Below are positions 37,441-52,264 of a DNA stretch of 64,000 nucleotides, in pieces (the first letter of the stretch is position 1; the number at the start of each line of letters is the position of its first letter). Source of the DNA: Chaunax sp. Z400 (Eukaryota; Chordata; Actinopteri; Lophiiformes; Chaunacidae); assembly GCA_037577475.1 (NCBI GenBank), contig CM075184.1:31457094-31521093 (forward strand), in the 5' to 3' direction. The notes below the pieces were generated by a model. The model saw nothing but the letters and a program-made list of their open reading frames with translations, had not been told where the DNA came from and did not search any database. The translations under genes were made by a program, and so were the position numbers.

Positions 37441-40400
37441 CTTGTGACTCGTGACATGAGGCAAGGCGGCTTATACTTCTGATTAACACTTGCAGACAAT
37501 AGATGCCTGCCAGTTATAGGTGGAGACCTGTCAGAGTCATTCCGACAGTCGTTTTCTGTTCCGCTGCTTCCTTTGAATCGTCTGTGTCTGGTTCTGAATT
37601 CCCAGCGTTCTGCCGGTATGACCTTTATCTCACACACCTTCATCTCGCACACAAAGCAGCAGGTGGAAATGAAGTCAACAAAGGCTCCAAGTCTCAACTT
37701 CTTTTTGCCACCTCTCGGTCCACTGTTCTATTTGATGCTGCTAGCCGGTCAGGCTACGTGTGCTTGTGCTTGTCCCTGCCTGTGTCAAATTAAAGGTCAG
37801 CGTCTAGATGGTGAGGCGACTTTTCTTTTCTTTCCCCCCCCCCCAGTGCAGCCAAGGGAGAGGCCCAATAAATCTGGAGGGAATGTTGTCACCAGGGAGT
37901 CGGAAAGGTCACTTCCTACAGGGAGAGGGAAATGGAGAGATTGTCTCTCATTAAATCTTCCCGCCTAGATGGTTTTTTTAAAATATTCTTTCATTTTTTT
38001 ATTGCAAAATGTCACTCTCAAAAATGGGTCATCTGGCCTGCTCGCCTGAGACCGGCTTTAATTAGAAGTCTGGTTATTCTGTTTACCTTGGCGAGGCTTT
38101 CAAAGCCTCCTCACGTTCTCTAAAATAGTATTCCTTTTCTTCTTCCTCTTCTATGTTTTTTTTTTCTTCCTTAGTTTCCCATGTAGCTTGCTCAAATTAG
38201 GTTGTGGCCGACTTGGACAACGTTTACATGACAACAATTGAAAACTCTTGCAGTATGCATGCCAGGCCAGTAGTTGGCAGTGTAACTTTTCACCATAGAA
38301 TACCTCCACATGTTGCGTCTGTGGATGTCGATTAGGCTGAAAATGTAATAGCAGTGCACAAAGTGGGGACGTGTCTTTACATTTTTCAGGAGAATTGCTT
38401 TTTACCATTTATACAACGATGGAAATGGTGGCATTTTCAAAAGATGACCTCTAAAATGCCGTTGTCATATAAACCAACGGCTAAACCGCAACAAAAGTTC
38501 CCGCTTTTATGCAAGAACCGTTTTGCATAATTGGCTCCTTGGAGATAAATGGTTACCCTGATGACACCTGCAGTCTGTTGAGTTCAACATGGCGCCTCAT
38601 CAGGCAAACGAAAGTGGAGTTGTGATCTCCAAAGTGTAGATGAATGTAAATTAATTAAAGTGCTAACCTTAATGTTTTGTCATCTCATGAGTTTTAATTC
38701 TTAAAGGAAAAGAGAGTGGCTGTTTATCTCTCCTGACCCTGTCCTTTCTCAGGTTATTATTGCTCTGGAGGAAAACTTCCTCCTACACTCAGGCTGTACC
38801 CTTTGAAGACCAGCACTTTTTTTTTCCCTCCTTCAAGTCTTACATGTGGTTTATTCAGTTGGATGAATGCTCTTTATTCAGGCACTGAACACCAATATTT
38901 GCATTGCACTGCATAAAACACCCTCACCCTCGAATCGACAGCACTTCCACTGAAATCACGCGCACCTCGTGCTTCATGCGGTCTTGTTGGTCCTATTTTG
39001 CAAGTGCATTAAAAATTGGGATGTTGCCGTTGCTCGGAGTAAAGATTGCGTGAATCAGATTCCCTCCCACAGGCTGACCTGCCGCTGTGCTCTGACGAGG
39101 CTGAAGCCATGTGACTGTGGGAGATAACTGACGGGGAGGTGAAGGGTACTTCAGGACCTCCCTCTTACATCAGATTTTTTGATATACCGCCCCCGTCGTT
39201 TTTAAAAACCTCACCGCCCACAATGCCCTACTTGAAATCACTCCTCAGTGTGGGAAACGGACCGTGTTGTAGCTGTGCATGGTGGTGTGTTGATTCGGTA
39301 GACAAACCATACACACACAGCCTGGCTCTCCAGTTTGTATTTTGCAGTGGGGGGAAATTGATTTTTACAGTATGGAGTGGAGAGAATTTTTCATTCAAAT
39401 TTGAACTGAACAGCAGAAAAGGACGTATCATGTGAGCCGTTTAATCAGGACATGTATCGAGGCTCACCTCTCAGACGTGGAGGCTTGAGAGAGCAAACAA
39501 GCAATTCAAATTGAACCAGCACAGTCAAATTTATACTGAGTGCAAAAGTTTACCTTACATCCTCATGCTTGGATGCTCGGATGCTTGCATGTGGATAATC
39601 TCCCTGTAAACACAAACACAGAGGCCTGCCACCCTCTGACAGTGTGTCATGGGGTATGGTATCTGCCAGCTGGTAGGACTGTGAGGAAGAAACGCTCTGC
39701 TGAGCACCGGTCAGCTATCTGCTTCCATTTGACCACTGGGACACTCACTGGTTGGGAATGGAGTGCATCGGTCCATGCTTTAGGTCTGTACTGGTTTTAT
39801 TGGACTATAGAATGAGCTCTGTGGCCAGGAAGAGATGTCGACAGAGTCAAAATACAAGATATGCAATAAACTCTTATGTTAACGTTACATCCTGACTGAT
39901 CCTGTTGTAGAGTTGGGAGATTTGAATATTAAAAAAAGCTTACCTGCTGTACCTCGTGCATAAGTCTGCAGAGCATCTCTATTAATGGGAAGATGCACTT
40001 ATTGTTTCTGCTGCTGAGGCATTACTGCAGGTAATATAATTAAAATTTTCCTCATTACTGTTCATCAATCAGAATGACGCAGCTCACCTGATCCACAAAT
40101 TCATCAGTAGCGCCCCAGATATAATTGCCATTTGTGCATCACTATCGCCGACAGTAAAACAGTATAATATATATATCATATATTTTGAAAGTGAGAACAA
40201 CTGTATTGTTACCTATGATGCCTCATTGGACTGGATTAATGCATGTACTCAGAACTTAGGCAGAAGTCAAAGTTGAAGGACCGTTGTATGGGGATATACC
40301 TGGGACGACTGCTCAGTGACCCAATAGGGGGGATGACCCTAAAAGAGCCTGGTATGAAATGTTTTTATTAATTATATTACGGAGTTTTTTCTAAATAGAA

Positions 40401-42543
40401 TGATGATACTGATTCTAAATAGAAATAAATGATTCTCATGAAATAGAAAGAAAGAAGCTATTTAAGTTGTCTGTTAAATGCAATTCTTGTAAATTGCATA
40501 TCTGAGAAAATTTTAAAATTTTCCAAATAAAAAAAAAAGGAATACAATACTACATTCACAAAATTATATTACATGTACTGTATGTATTCAGTATGTGTGT
40601 ACATACATGTTTGAGAAGAAAAAAAGTTAGAGTTTTGAGATATGCCCCAGAAAGCCTCATTTGAGACAAATGCCACTCACAGAATGAGAATAAAATATAA
40701 CTTGTAACCATGGAAACAGAAAAAATAAAAAAGACAAATAGCAAAAATAAAATAACAAAAGGCACCACTTCAATACGTGTTAAAAATATATAACAGTTTT
40801 TGAGTTATGTTCTTGAAATGAAACGTGATGGACGGGCAGAACACATTCCTATATCCCCCTCTCGCACTTAATTCATGGCCTGGGATGAATATTAGTGTCA
40901 TAATGAAATTGAGGTTGGCTCACGGTGGATAACTTGAGAGGCCCTTGTCATACAAACAAAGGCACAAAATGGTTTAGTCGGCCCTTGCACTGGGATTGGT
41001 CTCTAAACACAGCTAATCGAGTTGAGTGACGGCTGCTGCTGGAGCACCAAAGGAAAAATCGAGTAAGGTAACTTTGCTGTTTGCCTTTCTTATCTCTTCC
41101 AAATAAGTTAGGCTCCCCGGGAGGGAGGGAGGGGGGGGGGCACCAAATCTTAAAAGTGATCGGAAAAAGACAGACACTGGATGAAAAGGAAGGCAGACGG
41201 AAAGAGAGACCCAAAAATAGAAACCGTGAATCACAGGCTGCAGGTGGATAACGATGACGCAGAGCGAGAGAGAGAGAGAGAGCAAGATTCAGAGAAATTA
41301 GGCATGAAAACACCACTAAGGGAGAAGGAGGCCTTCACCTTAAGGCCCACTCAGACAGGCAAAGAGCAGCCAGGCTGTGTGGGTGATCTTTACATCCGTA
41401 ATCACAGCACTCTAGCGCAGGCTAATGCTTTATGACAGCTGTGCTGGTCCTGAGATGGCGCTGGGTTGCAGTGGGTCACGATGAGCCACAGGAATAATGG
41501 CTGCAGTTAATCTGCAGTACAGGACATTCAGTCTCAAGGCACTCCATGCCAACCGGCATGACTGGATCAATACCGTCTGTAACACTGTGCTTTCTCCTAC
41601 CGCCTCAAGTTCAAACCTCCCACTGACAGTTCATGCATCCTCACTTTGCTGCCTTTGCTTACCTGCTGTCGTATTTAATCTCTTGAGTGTTGAACAACCA
41701 AAGGGGAAGAATGATAGAGGCAAGACAACATTTTCCTGAGCTGACAGAGCAGCTAAAAATAGTTGCTTTCATCTCGGTGAATGATTGGTTTTTAGGCGGT
41801 GTGCAGGAGCTTGTCTGCTCTTAGCTAGGATGCTGGAGTGCTTTCAAGTTGCGGTGCAGGGGTCGAACATGCAATGTCATCATGCTCCACTCTCACAGCG
41901 TTAACTGTGTGCTTGTGAGCTTGACACGAGAAGCTGAAGCAGCAGCAGGAGCTCGGGCCAAATCCCGCAGGCCAGATGAGGTTCTCTGATTCCTTTGTTG
42001 CGGCCTCCCTCCCCTCCTCTTAATTCCACCTTCTTCCATCCTCCCACATCACTCGCCACTCACTCTGCAACCTGTGCACTGACGGACAGTCGGCTGGCTG
42101 AGGCCTGACATTCAGTGTACACAGCGCCGAGCCCTTCAACACAGGTGCTGTCAATCAAATGACACTGACAAAGAACCCTCAGATGTGTTTGGACAAGAGG
42201 ATGAGGATTTCTGCTGCGCAGATTGCTATTTGGGGTGCCACAAGGGTAGGACCAGGCCATTTCTCCCCCCAGCCCTGTTGCTCCGCTGCCTGACGCCACC
42301 ACCTCATACATAGATGCTGTTTGGTGCCATGAGAGTGAGGCTGTGGTCTGATTTCCCTGTGATGGAGACAGATAGAGGCGACTGACTTTGATAATGTGAA
42401 AAAGGAAATAACCTTTTCTCCCCGTCTGTGTACCCAGGGAGGCTGATAAGATGGGTGGTTGGAACAAAGTTAGAGCCGGTTTCCATCCTCACATTTCTCT
42501 GTAAAAGAAGAAGAAAAATAGAATCTTTAAAAGTGGAAAGTGC

Positions 42544-42665
42544 AACATGGTGGCGTAGCGGGTATAGGACTGTTGCTTCACAGCAAAGAAGGCTCTGGGT
42601 TCAAATCCACCTCAGGACCCAGGACCTTTTTGTGTCCTGTTAGTTTGCATGTTCTCCTCCTCAAG
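42544..42665 (+). mobile_element. tRNA-derived SINE head
   Basis: It starts AACATGGTGGCGTAGCGGGT; TGGCGTAGCGGG at 42551-42562 matches RNA polymerase III box A, and GGTTCAAATCC at 42598-42608 matches box B at normal spacing. TTTGCATGTTCTCCTC follows, as in the common fish repeat whose complement lies at 2345-2562. There is no tRNA cloverleaf 3' half, so this is not called a tRNA gene. Confidence 0.7.
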
Positions 42666-42699
42666 ACATGGACACCATCAAATCAGCTGCACTCAGGGT

Positions 42700-43160
42700 T
42701 CTCACCCTTTTATCCTTATACTCCAAAATTTAAGGGTTCTTTCTTTGGGACAACACCCACTCTTCTACCAAGTTTCATGGTAATCTGGCAAGTAGTTTAT
42801 GATGATGCAAACTGTCAAAAAAAAGACAGATTTTTCAATTTTCAAAAAAAAAAGAAAAAAAAAGGAAAAAAATCCTCAATCCACCCTTTGTCCAAAACCA
42901 CTCCAATATTTAATGGGTTCTTCGATGATATTTGCCCAACCCTTCGACCATGTTTCATCAAAATCCATCAGTTTTATGGGTAATACATTGAAATAATGAA
43001 TAAAGCCCTACTGGACAATGTTGATGACAGTGAAAAAAACAAAAAAAATCCAAAATTTAATGCCACATTCTAAACCCTAACACAGAGTTTAATGAATATC
43101 CATCAAGCTGTTTTTGTGTAATCCTGCTAACAAACAGACAAACAAACCCAAGTGATCATT
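42700..43160. repeat. Fish repeat with reiterated 'AGTTTCATGGTAATC' modules
   Basis: Three diverged modules: CAAGTTTCATGGTAATCTGG near 42770, CATGTTTCATCAAAATCCAT near 42950 and TTTAATGAATATCCATCAAG near 43090, the last followed by TGTGTAATCCTGCTAACAAA and a CAGACAAACAAACC tail. Related copies lie at 50376-50560 and 61285-61470. Confidence 0.5.
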
Positions 43161-43955
43161 TAAACTCCTGAGTCAAGGAAACACGTGAACTTTTTTCCCT
43201 AAAAAACCAACATATAGAAAATAATCCCTTTTAGTCATCACTTATAATCCACTAGAAGTGTGTGGTGACGTTTGTATCTGCAGAGATCCTGTTTGTGTTT
43301 TCTTATTATTTCGCTCCTTTGAGGAAACTCCAGTGCATCAGTGATTCTGGAGGAAAATTGATCGTTGAGTCTCAGTCAGTCCCAGGACTTTAGAGAACGC
43401 TGCCTAATGAGACTGCACCTCTGAATGGTGTGTTCACAAACAGCAGCCGACAAACCCTTCATAGTTGGTCGCTCAGCGCTTAGTCTGTGAGTCTGCAGAA
43501 ACATTTAACTGGTCACACGCTTTCTGCTGGTTAGTGTCTGATCCATTTACACTTGGACCAAAGATGGTTTTATTGAAGCGGAGATGTCACTCTGTGTTCA
43601 ATTCCAGAGTTTACTCCAGGTGTTGATAGAATATCCCGTTAAACTTTAAACGCATCATGTCATCGTGTGATCTTATCACTGTAAAAGCTCCGAATAGAAA
43701 CCTCAAAGAGTTTTTCATTATTGTTGCCGCCTGGTTAAAGGAGGAGGGCCAATCATCAATAAGATACAAAGTAAACTACAAATGATTACTGTTTCTAAAT
43801 GTGTTGAAAGTAATCACAATTTAAATTGATCAGAAAAGTGGCAATTCAATTTTCTCCTCTCATCATTCAGGCCTAATTTTATACTATGGCATATAGCCGT
43901 GTCACATGTAATTTCAAAGTGTGCTTCTGCAGTGAGTTTAACCTTGATTAGTAGG

Positions 43956-43956
<1 letters not shown>

Positions 43957-43991
<35 letters not shown>
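43957..43991. repeat. (GT)n microsatellite
   Basis: About 17 GT units. Confidence 0.93.
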
Positions 43992-43992
<1 letters not shown>

Positions 43993-45032
43993 GTTATTAT
44001 TGAGGTGTGCGCTCAAAGCCAGCAGGTTATGGATTATTGCGCCTCCACATTAAATGGCTTTAGTCTTGATGGCTATTGATCATCAAAGTAGCTCATACAT
44101 TTCACAGAAAAACAAAAGTGTTTGAGCCTCACATCCCAGCCGCAGAGATTAAACAGCTTGAGCGAGTGATCATTTCCAGAGGTGCTAACTCCCTGCCTCT
44201 CTCCAAATGACTAAAAGACTCTGAAGTGATGTTAACAATCATATCTGAAGACTCACTGTACCCTTTGATAATCAGTAAATGTCACCATGAGTGTGCTGTG
44301 CGGCACACACTCCGCTGTCATTATCGTTGTCGAGATCACAGCTTTTTAATTGAATTTTCTTGGGTTTTTTCGTTTAATTGTCCTTTTTTTTTAAGTGGTT
44401 TGCTTCTTTCCTCAGCAGCAAATTCAATCTCTACAATCGGCAAATGGATAAAAAAAAATGATTCAGATAAATTTGTTGCAATGCAAAACATGCAATTCAA
44501 AAATTGATTACATATCCTCTTCAGCTGGTATTTGATATTATTACTATTGAAATAAATTAGTGTGACTAAAATAAACAATTTCCCTCAGTTTTATTTTAAA
44601 ACTAAAACAGAAACGCCTCTGAAAGTTCCATCTGCTGCCATACAAGCAGTAATAATACACTCCATCATCAGTCCCTTAGAAAGGACTGAGTATTGCTCAC
44701 CTCAGTTCTTGTGCCAGTGTCATTTCGGTATATCCACTTAAACAGTATGAGCACATGCTCCTTCTGTATGGCTTCTGTAAGAGGAAACAATCGGGGCCCT
44801 GAAAGCATCATTTTCTGCTACCATCGCCATTGGTTCACCTACACCAATCGAACAGCTTCACAGGTGCTGTCAGTGCACATCATACTCTGCTAGAGTAGTG
44901 AGGTTTTAAGGTGTTACAAGTGTATTTATGGGGCAGCTGTGCCTTTTGAGGACAGCGTGATATAATGGAAAGATTTTCGTAAGAACATTTCTTCCAACAC
45001 AGAATGTATGTGATAGATGGAGAGCAGTGGGT

Positions 45033-45035
<3 letters not shown>

Positions 45036-45095
<60 letters not shown>

Positions 45096-45096
45096 A
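45036..45096. repeat. (CA)n microsatellite
   Basis: About 27 CA units, then CTCACACATC. Confidence 0.94.
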
Positions 45097-47630
45097 TCAA
45101 TGCAAACACACACCTAGAGGAGGAAATTATAGTTGGCTTGCAGACTTGGTTTTGCCGGCCTAGTTATATATATATATGTGAGTACGTGAGACCCCATCAC
45201 TAACCCAGAAACTGTGTTACAGAAAAATGAAACTCGGACTCATCCCAGCATTTGGGTTTATAAAGTCCCGCAGCATTTTTTTTTGTGTTTAATAGGTTGT
45301 TTGGCTGAGTGCTTGCCAATGACCTATGGCCATGTTGTCTCAGCTGTCTTCACCTGTTCTGGATCTGCATGGCCCACAGCCCTCCTTCTCCAATCGGTCC
45401 ATGGGAATTAAGATCTGGCAGACCCGGCTTGGGTCAAGGTGCTTTCCCCGCTGTCTGTGACTTGTAGAGCTGCCCGGCTCAATGCCAGCCATGTCACCGC
45501 TGCCAGTTTAACAGTACCATCTGCCCCTGCTCCTCCTTCCACTCAGCCAGCCTCGTCAAAACAAGGCAAGATGGCAGCCCCAGGTGTCTGTGTTTGACAG
45601 CTACAGCAGAGGGTTTGCGGGGGTGGGGGGAGATGCAGAGAGCTGTTTTGCAGTAGTGGAGATCATCCAGGCAGGCCCAGGCTGTTGTTACACTATATAA
45701 CCACCTCCACACACCCTCAGCTACCAGACAGCATTCCAGCAACCTGCTGCCCCCTCCACCAGACCCCTGCTTGGGGATTCCATGTTAGCTTTGGATCAGT
45801 TCAAAGGGCTGGCAGGCTGCCTTGAACCCTGCAAATACTACAGTTCAGCTGCCGTTTTTCTCTTACTCTGCTTTCTAATTGTTTAATTATTAAGTTCTGG
45901 AAAAAAGCCTCTGTGGTCTGTCAATGTTTGTATCCATCAAGAGATGATTCTCTAAAGAATGTGTGAATCACCTCTTTAAATGTTGATTTATGCACATCTC
46001 ATCAATACATCTCAATGTGTTGTTCTCAAACTGTATCTGTAGCATTGTGTACCGGCTGTAGAAAACAAGTATAACCTGTTCATATTCTACATGCTGCTTT
46101 TCACAGCTATGGAAGCTCATAGTTTCATTGTTTGCTCCCTATTGAGAATGTTGTGTTCAAGAAGAGCTGGTTGATGGCCTGCATTCATCAAAAATATTAA
46201 TGCAAGTGTATGAAATGCACGGAGAATGGACTGGCCAGTGTGTTATTTAAATTAATTGTGTGTGTTTGGATCATGTGGATTAGTGTGAGCAATGAGGACA
46301 AAACAGTAAAAGGAAGAGAAGGCAAGGCTCAAATGAGAAAGTGATGTATGATGTGAGTATTCCAGCATAGTAAAGCACACCTATATTAGTGTATAGAAGT
46401 GTTTATTGAGTGACACATATAGTTAGCTGAGGTTGTGCAGAATCTGAATCTGTGCAGCACTTGATGATACTGTAAAAAAAAAAAAGCCAACTTAATGAGG
46501 CAAAACACAATGGCTGGTAAAAACGGAAAGATCCTTATCGTATGTCTCAAATGGTTAAGGAAAATATCGAGCGCAAATTGAAGGTCAAGCCTTAGTTCAG
46601 TACACATTTTGTGCACGTGGCTACAAAAGACATGACAAGCACACCTGCAGCTGTAATAACCTCGAAAAAAAAAAGAATCACTAAATACAACTTGTGCTGA
46701 AAATAAAGGACGCTTGACAGACAACCTCAAACTTAATCAGGCGCCTGAAAATGCGCTTTAATCATCATCAGCTACCTAATGGTAGCTTCGCTAGTTCTGC
46801 GTCTATGAAACGTTGTGTTTTCAGTGTTTGCTTGCTTGTCACACTTGTTCACACAGAGTTCTGTCTGCAGTTTGCTCCTCTGCTCTTTCATTCACTTTTA
46901 TCTGTAGGAACTCCATCTATGACTCACTCTGTACTGTTTTGTGAGAGTGTTTGATGTCGGCTGATTCGGTGAAGCCTCTACTTCTGCTCCTTGCTGGACT
47001 CTAACTGTGTATAAGCTTCGTCTCTTCTTTCTCATCGCAGCAGGGCTTTATTTGTTCCAACTCCCCAGCCTCCACGCCTTTATGAAGAAAGTTAAATAAA
47101 TTACTGTGCTGCCCAAATGAGGTGCATATGGGAGTCTGTGAAGCGTCGTTATGCACGATGCAGTTGCTGTGTATGATTTCATGTAGCATTGCAACAGCCT
47201 GTTTAAAGTGATCGTATCCAAAGCAAACAATCTTTGCTGACGCTGCATACAAATAAAGCTCTGGCCAAAGTTCAATTAGGAAGGCTATGCCGCCATTTAG
47301 GCAATGGTTTATTCCTCATTCCATCCTGTCTTTGACACCCCTCACACATGCTCGGTCTTGATTTCTAGTTGTTATTGTCTGGCACGGACAATTGAGAGAA
47401 CAGCTGTTGTCATCAGCCGATCTATCCAATAGCACAGTGACACACCTTCATCGTTAGCCTGTCATCTTGCTGCTGTTTTTGTAAACAACATCTGTACCTC
47501 TAGTTCTTTCATGCTGGTTTTACGTATGCCTTCCACGTCCCCATCACCGCCCAGTCTTCACAAATCCACCAACTTCATCAGCCTCAGCAGAGTCATCAGC
47601 CACCACCACCACCAGTGTCAGAACCCCAAT

Positions 47631-47632
<2 letters not shown>

Positions 47633-47698
<66 letters not shown>
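47633..47698. repeat. (AT)n microsatellite, perfect
   Basis: About 32 uninterrupted AT units between GGG and CTTGCTGC; self-complementary along its whole length. Confidence 0.95.
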
Positions 47699-47699
<1 letters not shown>

Positions 47700-50375
47700 T
47701 GCTGCTGCTCAGGGCAGGTGAGACACAGTTCCACAACTCTCCACTCACTTTACAAATTGCTTTGGTGCAGTAATGGCCTCATACCCCCGGCTCTCTCTTC
47801 CTTCCTGTCTTTCTTCAGCTGTACTATCCAATGAGGCAAGTCCAAAATAATATACAAGAAAACATCTGTTGAATTCATGCAAATAAATGAATTAATGAAT
47901 GAATAATAAAGAATTTATTAACCCTAATTGGGCACTGTTCTCGCTTTACATCTGGTAGTTGCAAACACCATTGCTAATTGTTAGTCGGTGCATAGATAGC
48001 TGATGATAAATGCAGTATTGATCTTAGTAAAGCCACAAATATAGCTTAGTAAAAGTTTATAAATTGCATAATAAACTTAATTAATTTTTGTTCTGTTTTT
48101 ATTAAATAATAATAGAAATTTTAATCTAGAAATTGAATCCCCATTTTAAAGCTCTCAAGCACACTATAATATGTTTATAATATCATTATTAATACTTAGT
48201 CTTTGTAACCATAATGTTTACAAACATCTTATACATACATACATACCTAAATATGAATCTCTTCAGGCTGAGATTACTTTTTCTTTAAAATTTTCATTTA
48301 TGGCATGTCTTTTTTTTTTATTTAAAAAAAAGATTTTTTTTTAGCCAGAAGTTGATATACAGTCAATCTAATACAGAAATTATGACAAACTGCATCTGCC
48401 TCATTGTGTGTCTTCCTCGAGCAACAGCTTAATAAATCAAAGTTTACTTTCTTAAATGGACTGTCAAATCAAACATGAATTATGAGGGGCAGGCGACTTA
48501 AAGCTGTAGTCTCTTTCTGCACCTTAACGGTCCGCTTCACACATCTACCAAAGCATGCATAAAATTATTCAAGGTGTTTTCTGACATAGTTTTAGTTTTT
48601 TCATATCCCAGTGATATGCATACTCAGATATCATCTTAAGAACACTGGAAAAGCATGATATCAAGAATTCAATGAAATTAAGATGATTTGTTGATTCTAA
48701 ATAGGAAGAATAAAACCATAAAGAATCACTGGTTATGGTTGTATTATTAAATATTATTGCTACTGCTGTTTCAAAGCTTTGCCTAATATGAATAAGTTTG
48801 AATCAGTTTGTAATGTAACGTCTTCTGCATACGGTGCATTGTCCTTCTCGTCTTAAGTGCAAAGTTGTTTTCGGAGTCGATGACAAAAAAACGGTCAAGA
48901 ATTTAAAAGGTTTTTTCCCAAGTTGATAAAGTATGAAAACTGCATGGGAGTCTCTTCATATGTTAGACATTTTTTTTAAAAAGGTTTTCTTGTCTTTATT
49001 AAAGCTTAAAATCTTTTTTTGGTGTCATAGTTTGACATCCTGCTGCTCTAGTCGACACACAAAAAAAAAAAAAGGTGAGAAACTGAGAGTTTCAAGTGTG
49101 AGATAAAAAAGCCCTGAATTCAGAATTCCCTCACAGGTGAAGTCATCATCATCATCGCCTTCTCTTTTCATCTCATGCTCCTCCATCTTTAGCCTCTTTT
49201 TGCTCCCATCCGTCTCAGGAGGAGCTTAAAACCTGTGTATCTGAATTGATATGATTAGCTCTCCTCCCCCCTCTTCTTTTTAAACCATTACTCATTACAG
49301 GGAATGCCAAGGAAGCATCACTTGGCCAAAGTGGCTCTGATGCGTGATGCATAGCAAGGTGATGGTGTTATTGTCGCACAAGTGCAGCGTGATGATGGGA
49401 TAAAAGGATCCTGCGGGCTAAAAGGAGGGAGGTGGCCCAATCTGCAGCCCGCTGAGAGGAGCCAGCTGTGGCCGAGCTGGGAGGAATCTCTTCATCTGGG
49501 CGTCGGAGCCGCTTCTCATGTTCTGAATGTCGCCATGCTCATTTCTGACGGCGAGAGTGGGTTTGATTTGGACGTCACCGGCTCGGGTTATGTTTCTGAA
49601 ACACGACACCGATCCACCTGAGTTGATGATTGTCATTCAGCTCACAGTCTCTGTGCTTTACCTCTAAGAGAAGCTGAAGGCTCTGCAGACGTCGGACATG
49701 AATACTGGGATTGAACTGACAAATACTTCTGCTTATATTTACTGACCATTAAGAACGAGACACTTTTTATGAGAATATATTGACTCACTGGCAGATAATA
49801 ATAAACAGCTGATGTTGATATGGCTGCCATCTTTTAAATAATGCAATTATTGTCTTCACTCCGCACTTAAACACCTTTTTTTTGGCATCAGGCTGTGACT
49901 AGAATACAAATGTATTTATACCATTTTTATCTGTTCTTAAATGTTTTTAGTAGCAATTCTCCACACTGTTATAGTAGTTGGTCAAGTAATTACTTCCAAT
50001 TGAACGCCTCTGGAATATTATTCGTTTCAACGCAATTCCTTATTCATTATAGAAAAATACCTCCTATTTGGATGATATGATTACTACTTTTAAATAGAAG
50101 GCCTGAAGTTCTGCCATGCTTGACATCATTTACCGTAGCTCATGTCCATCAAGCTATGTATTTGTTAAAAATGGTCTTTGCTCATAAGTGGTCTCATAGT
50201 TTGTAAAGATTCATTTGCTCAATAGAAATGAAGCCTTTGGATGATTTTATGAGAATGTGACAGGAAATTACAGTTTCTATAACAACATAGTTTGTTTTAA
50301 AATATATGAAAGGACCACAGGATTCGATTTTCTCTCTGTTTATATGAACATTGTAATTCATATAAGACAATAATT

Positions 50376-50560
50376 ACCTTTGCCAAGAAGGTTCGTTTTG
50401 TTGTCACTGTTGTTTTGTTGGTTTCTTTGTTTGTTTGTCTGTCTGTTAATGACTTGACAGATTTTCATTCATCTTGAAGGGTCGGGCGCGTAATAATGAT
50501 GAAGACATTACACTTTGGAGTGGATCTGGATAAAGGGGCAAATTCAAGATTTTTTTTTCA
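50376..50560. repeat. Fish repeat copy, inverted relative to 42700-43160
   Basis: TTACCTTTGCCAAGAAGGTT then TTTGTTTGTTTGTCTGTCTG, GACAGATTTTCATTCATCTT and TTTGGAGTGGATCTGGATAA follow the known order of a common fish repeat ('CCGCCAAGGAGGTT...'). It is opposite in orientation to the pieces at 42700 and 61285. Confidence 0.55.
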
Positions 50561-52264
50561 GTGTTTTGAACATTGTAATATATGAGCTTCTGGACTGGTG
50601 TAGAATTGATCAATAAATAAGTGAATTTAGCCTCAGTTGTATAGCTTGATGTAGTTCTGCTGCTTTATTTGTCTACCTTAAAAACAATGAATTGATTATA
50701 ATTTAATGCATTAACACAACGACTACAAAGCCTTTTATCACAGACATGACACATTTCTACTGATTCTAAAAAGTAACTTAACTCACTAGAACAGTCATCT
50801 CTCCATGTCATTTCTGTCATGTATGATTGACCTTCCGTGTTGAGCTTCTTGTCCTACATGGCTCCCCGTACATCTCCCTGTGATGTCTAAGCAGGAGCTG
50901 TCACGTTGTGAGTGACAGGTCATCACTTAAAGAGAACAACACATTATCTGAAGATGCTTAGACAGGGAATTTTCATTCTCCACACCCTTACCCTCATTTC
51001 CATAAATTAGCATTGTTTTTGTGTTAGTGAGTGAGGAATTGGAGAGATGAGCGTCCTTGAGGACAGTGTTTTTGAGCCGTCAAGGAGAAACTTTCACTTC
51101 TTCTCCTTTTCTTTTCCTTTAATGAAACAGGAAGGAGTGGAACAGTCCTCATTTCCTCATGCATCAGATTGTTGAATTACTTGAAGACACTCTTGCTCCT
51201 GCATGTTAGACGTAGTTAACAAGCTGTTTGGGCATCATATAGGAAGGGTGGATTGTTGCAAATGCTTCGGAAGACAAATGTCGGCTTTTTGGCACTTTAG
51301 GACAAACCTAATATAGAGACTGGGATAAAAAAACAGCCACCTTTTGAGTAAACATAGAGTGTTTTTCATGGCCCATCCCTTTATATGTTGAGTAACATCT
51401 TATTTATATGTCTGTCATTTCTCTCTAGCAGTAATTGGTGTTTTGTCTCCTAGAACTGCCTCAGCAAATGCAATTAAAAATCTTTGTATTCCATTTTTGT
51501 TGCGGTTGTTCTCTTGGTTTCCACAGTAACCAATGCTCACAGAGTTTTCTGAGAAGCACACTGAGAGGCCAAGATACACTTCAGCCAACAAAGATAGGCT
51601 TCCTCTGAAATCAATGCAACCATTTCCATGACTACAAAGTGCTTGCATTATGGTATGTTGGCAGTGTGTTACACTGGTGTGGCATTAACAATACAGCCAC
51701 CAAGCGCATGTGTTGATGTATCGATGATTTAAACAATTCGTAAAATGGACAGTAATCCTCACAGGCTTTGTACAGTTTGTAAAGGCTTGTTTTTCAGCAT
51801 GGAAGACTCCAGAAAAATGGATCATTTGTAACCCACTGATGTGGAATAGGCTTGATGATGTAGGAGCAAAACATAATTTGTGCTCCTGGATGGTACACAA
51901 CAGGGACAGAAAGTAACTGAGTACATTTATTACAATACATTACAGAAATATTTACATTTTCTTCACTTGATTATCGACTCAATGACCTTTCAGAATGAAA
52001 TATTGTGCATTTTATTGCACTGCAGTTACTTGACAGTTATGCTGATTACTTTACATAAAAATGTTAAACTTGTAAAATATGAATATAGATAAAAATCCTC
52101 AACAGTATGAGAAATATAGTTAAAATAAGCATTAATATATTAATAAAATAAGCAGGAATACATTTATGAATCATTCTGCAGACATTTTAGACTTGTTTTG
52201 GTCATGATAAAAAACTCCTTATTAACATTTTAAATATAGCAGTATCAGCCATGCTAGCAGGACC

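Noticed and set aside
42060..42467. 135-codon minus-strand frame
   Set aside because: No recognisable domain, low-complexity Ser/His/Leu mix; explained by locally higher GC.
42544..42620. tRNA gene
   Set aside because: Boxes A and B are present but no 3' half of a cloverleaf follows; it continues into SINE body sequence.
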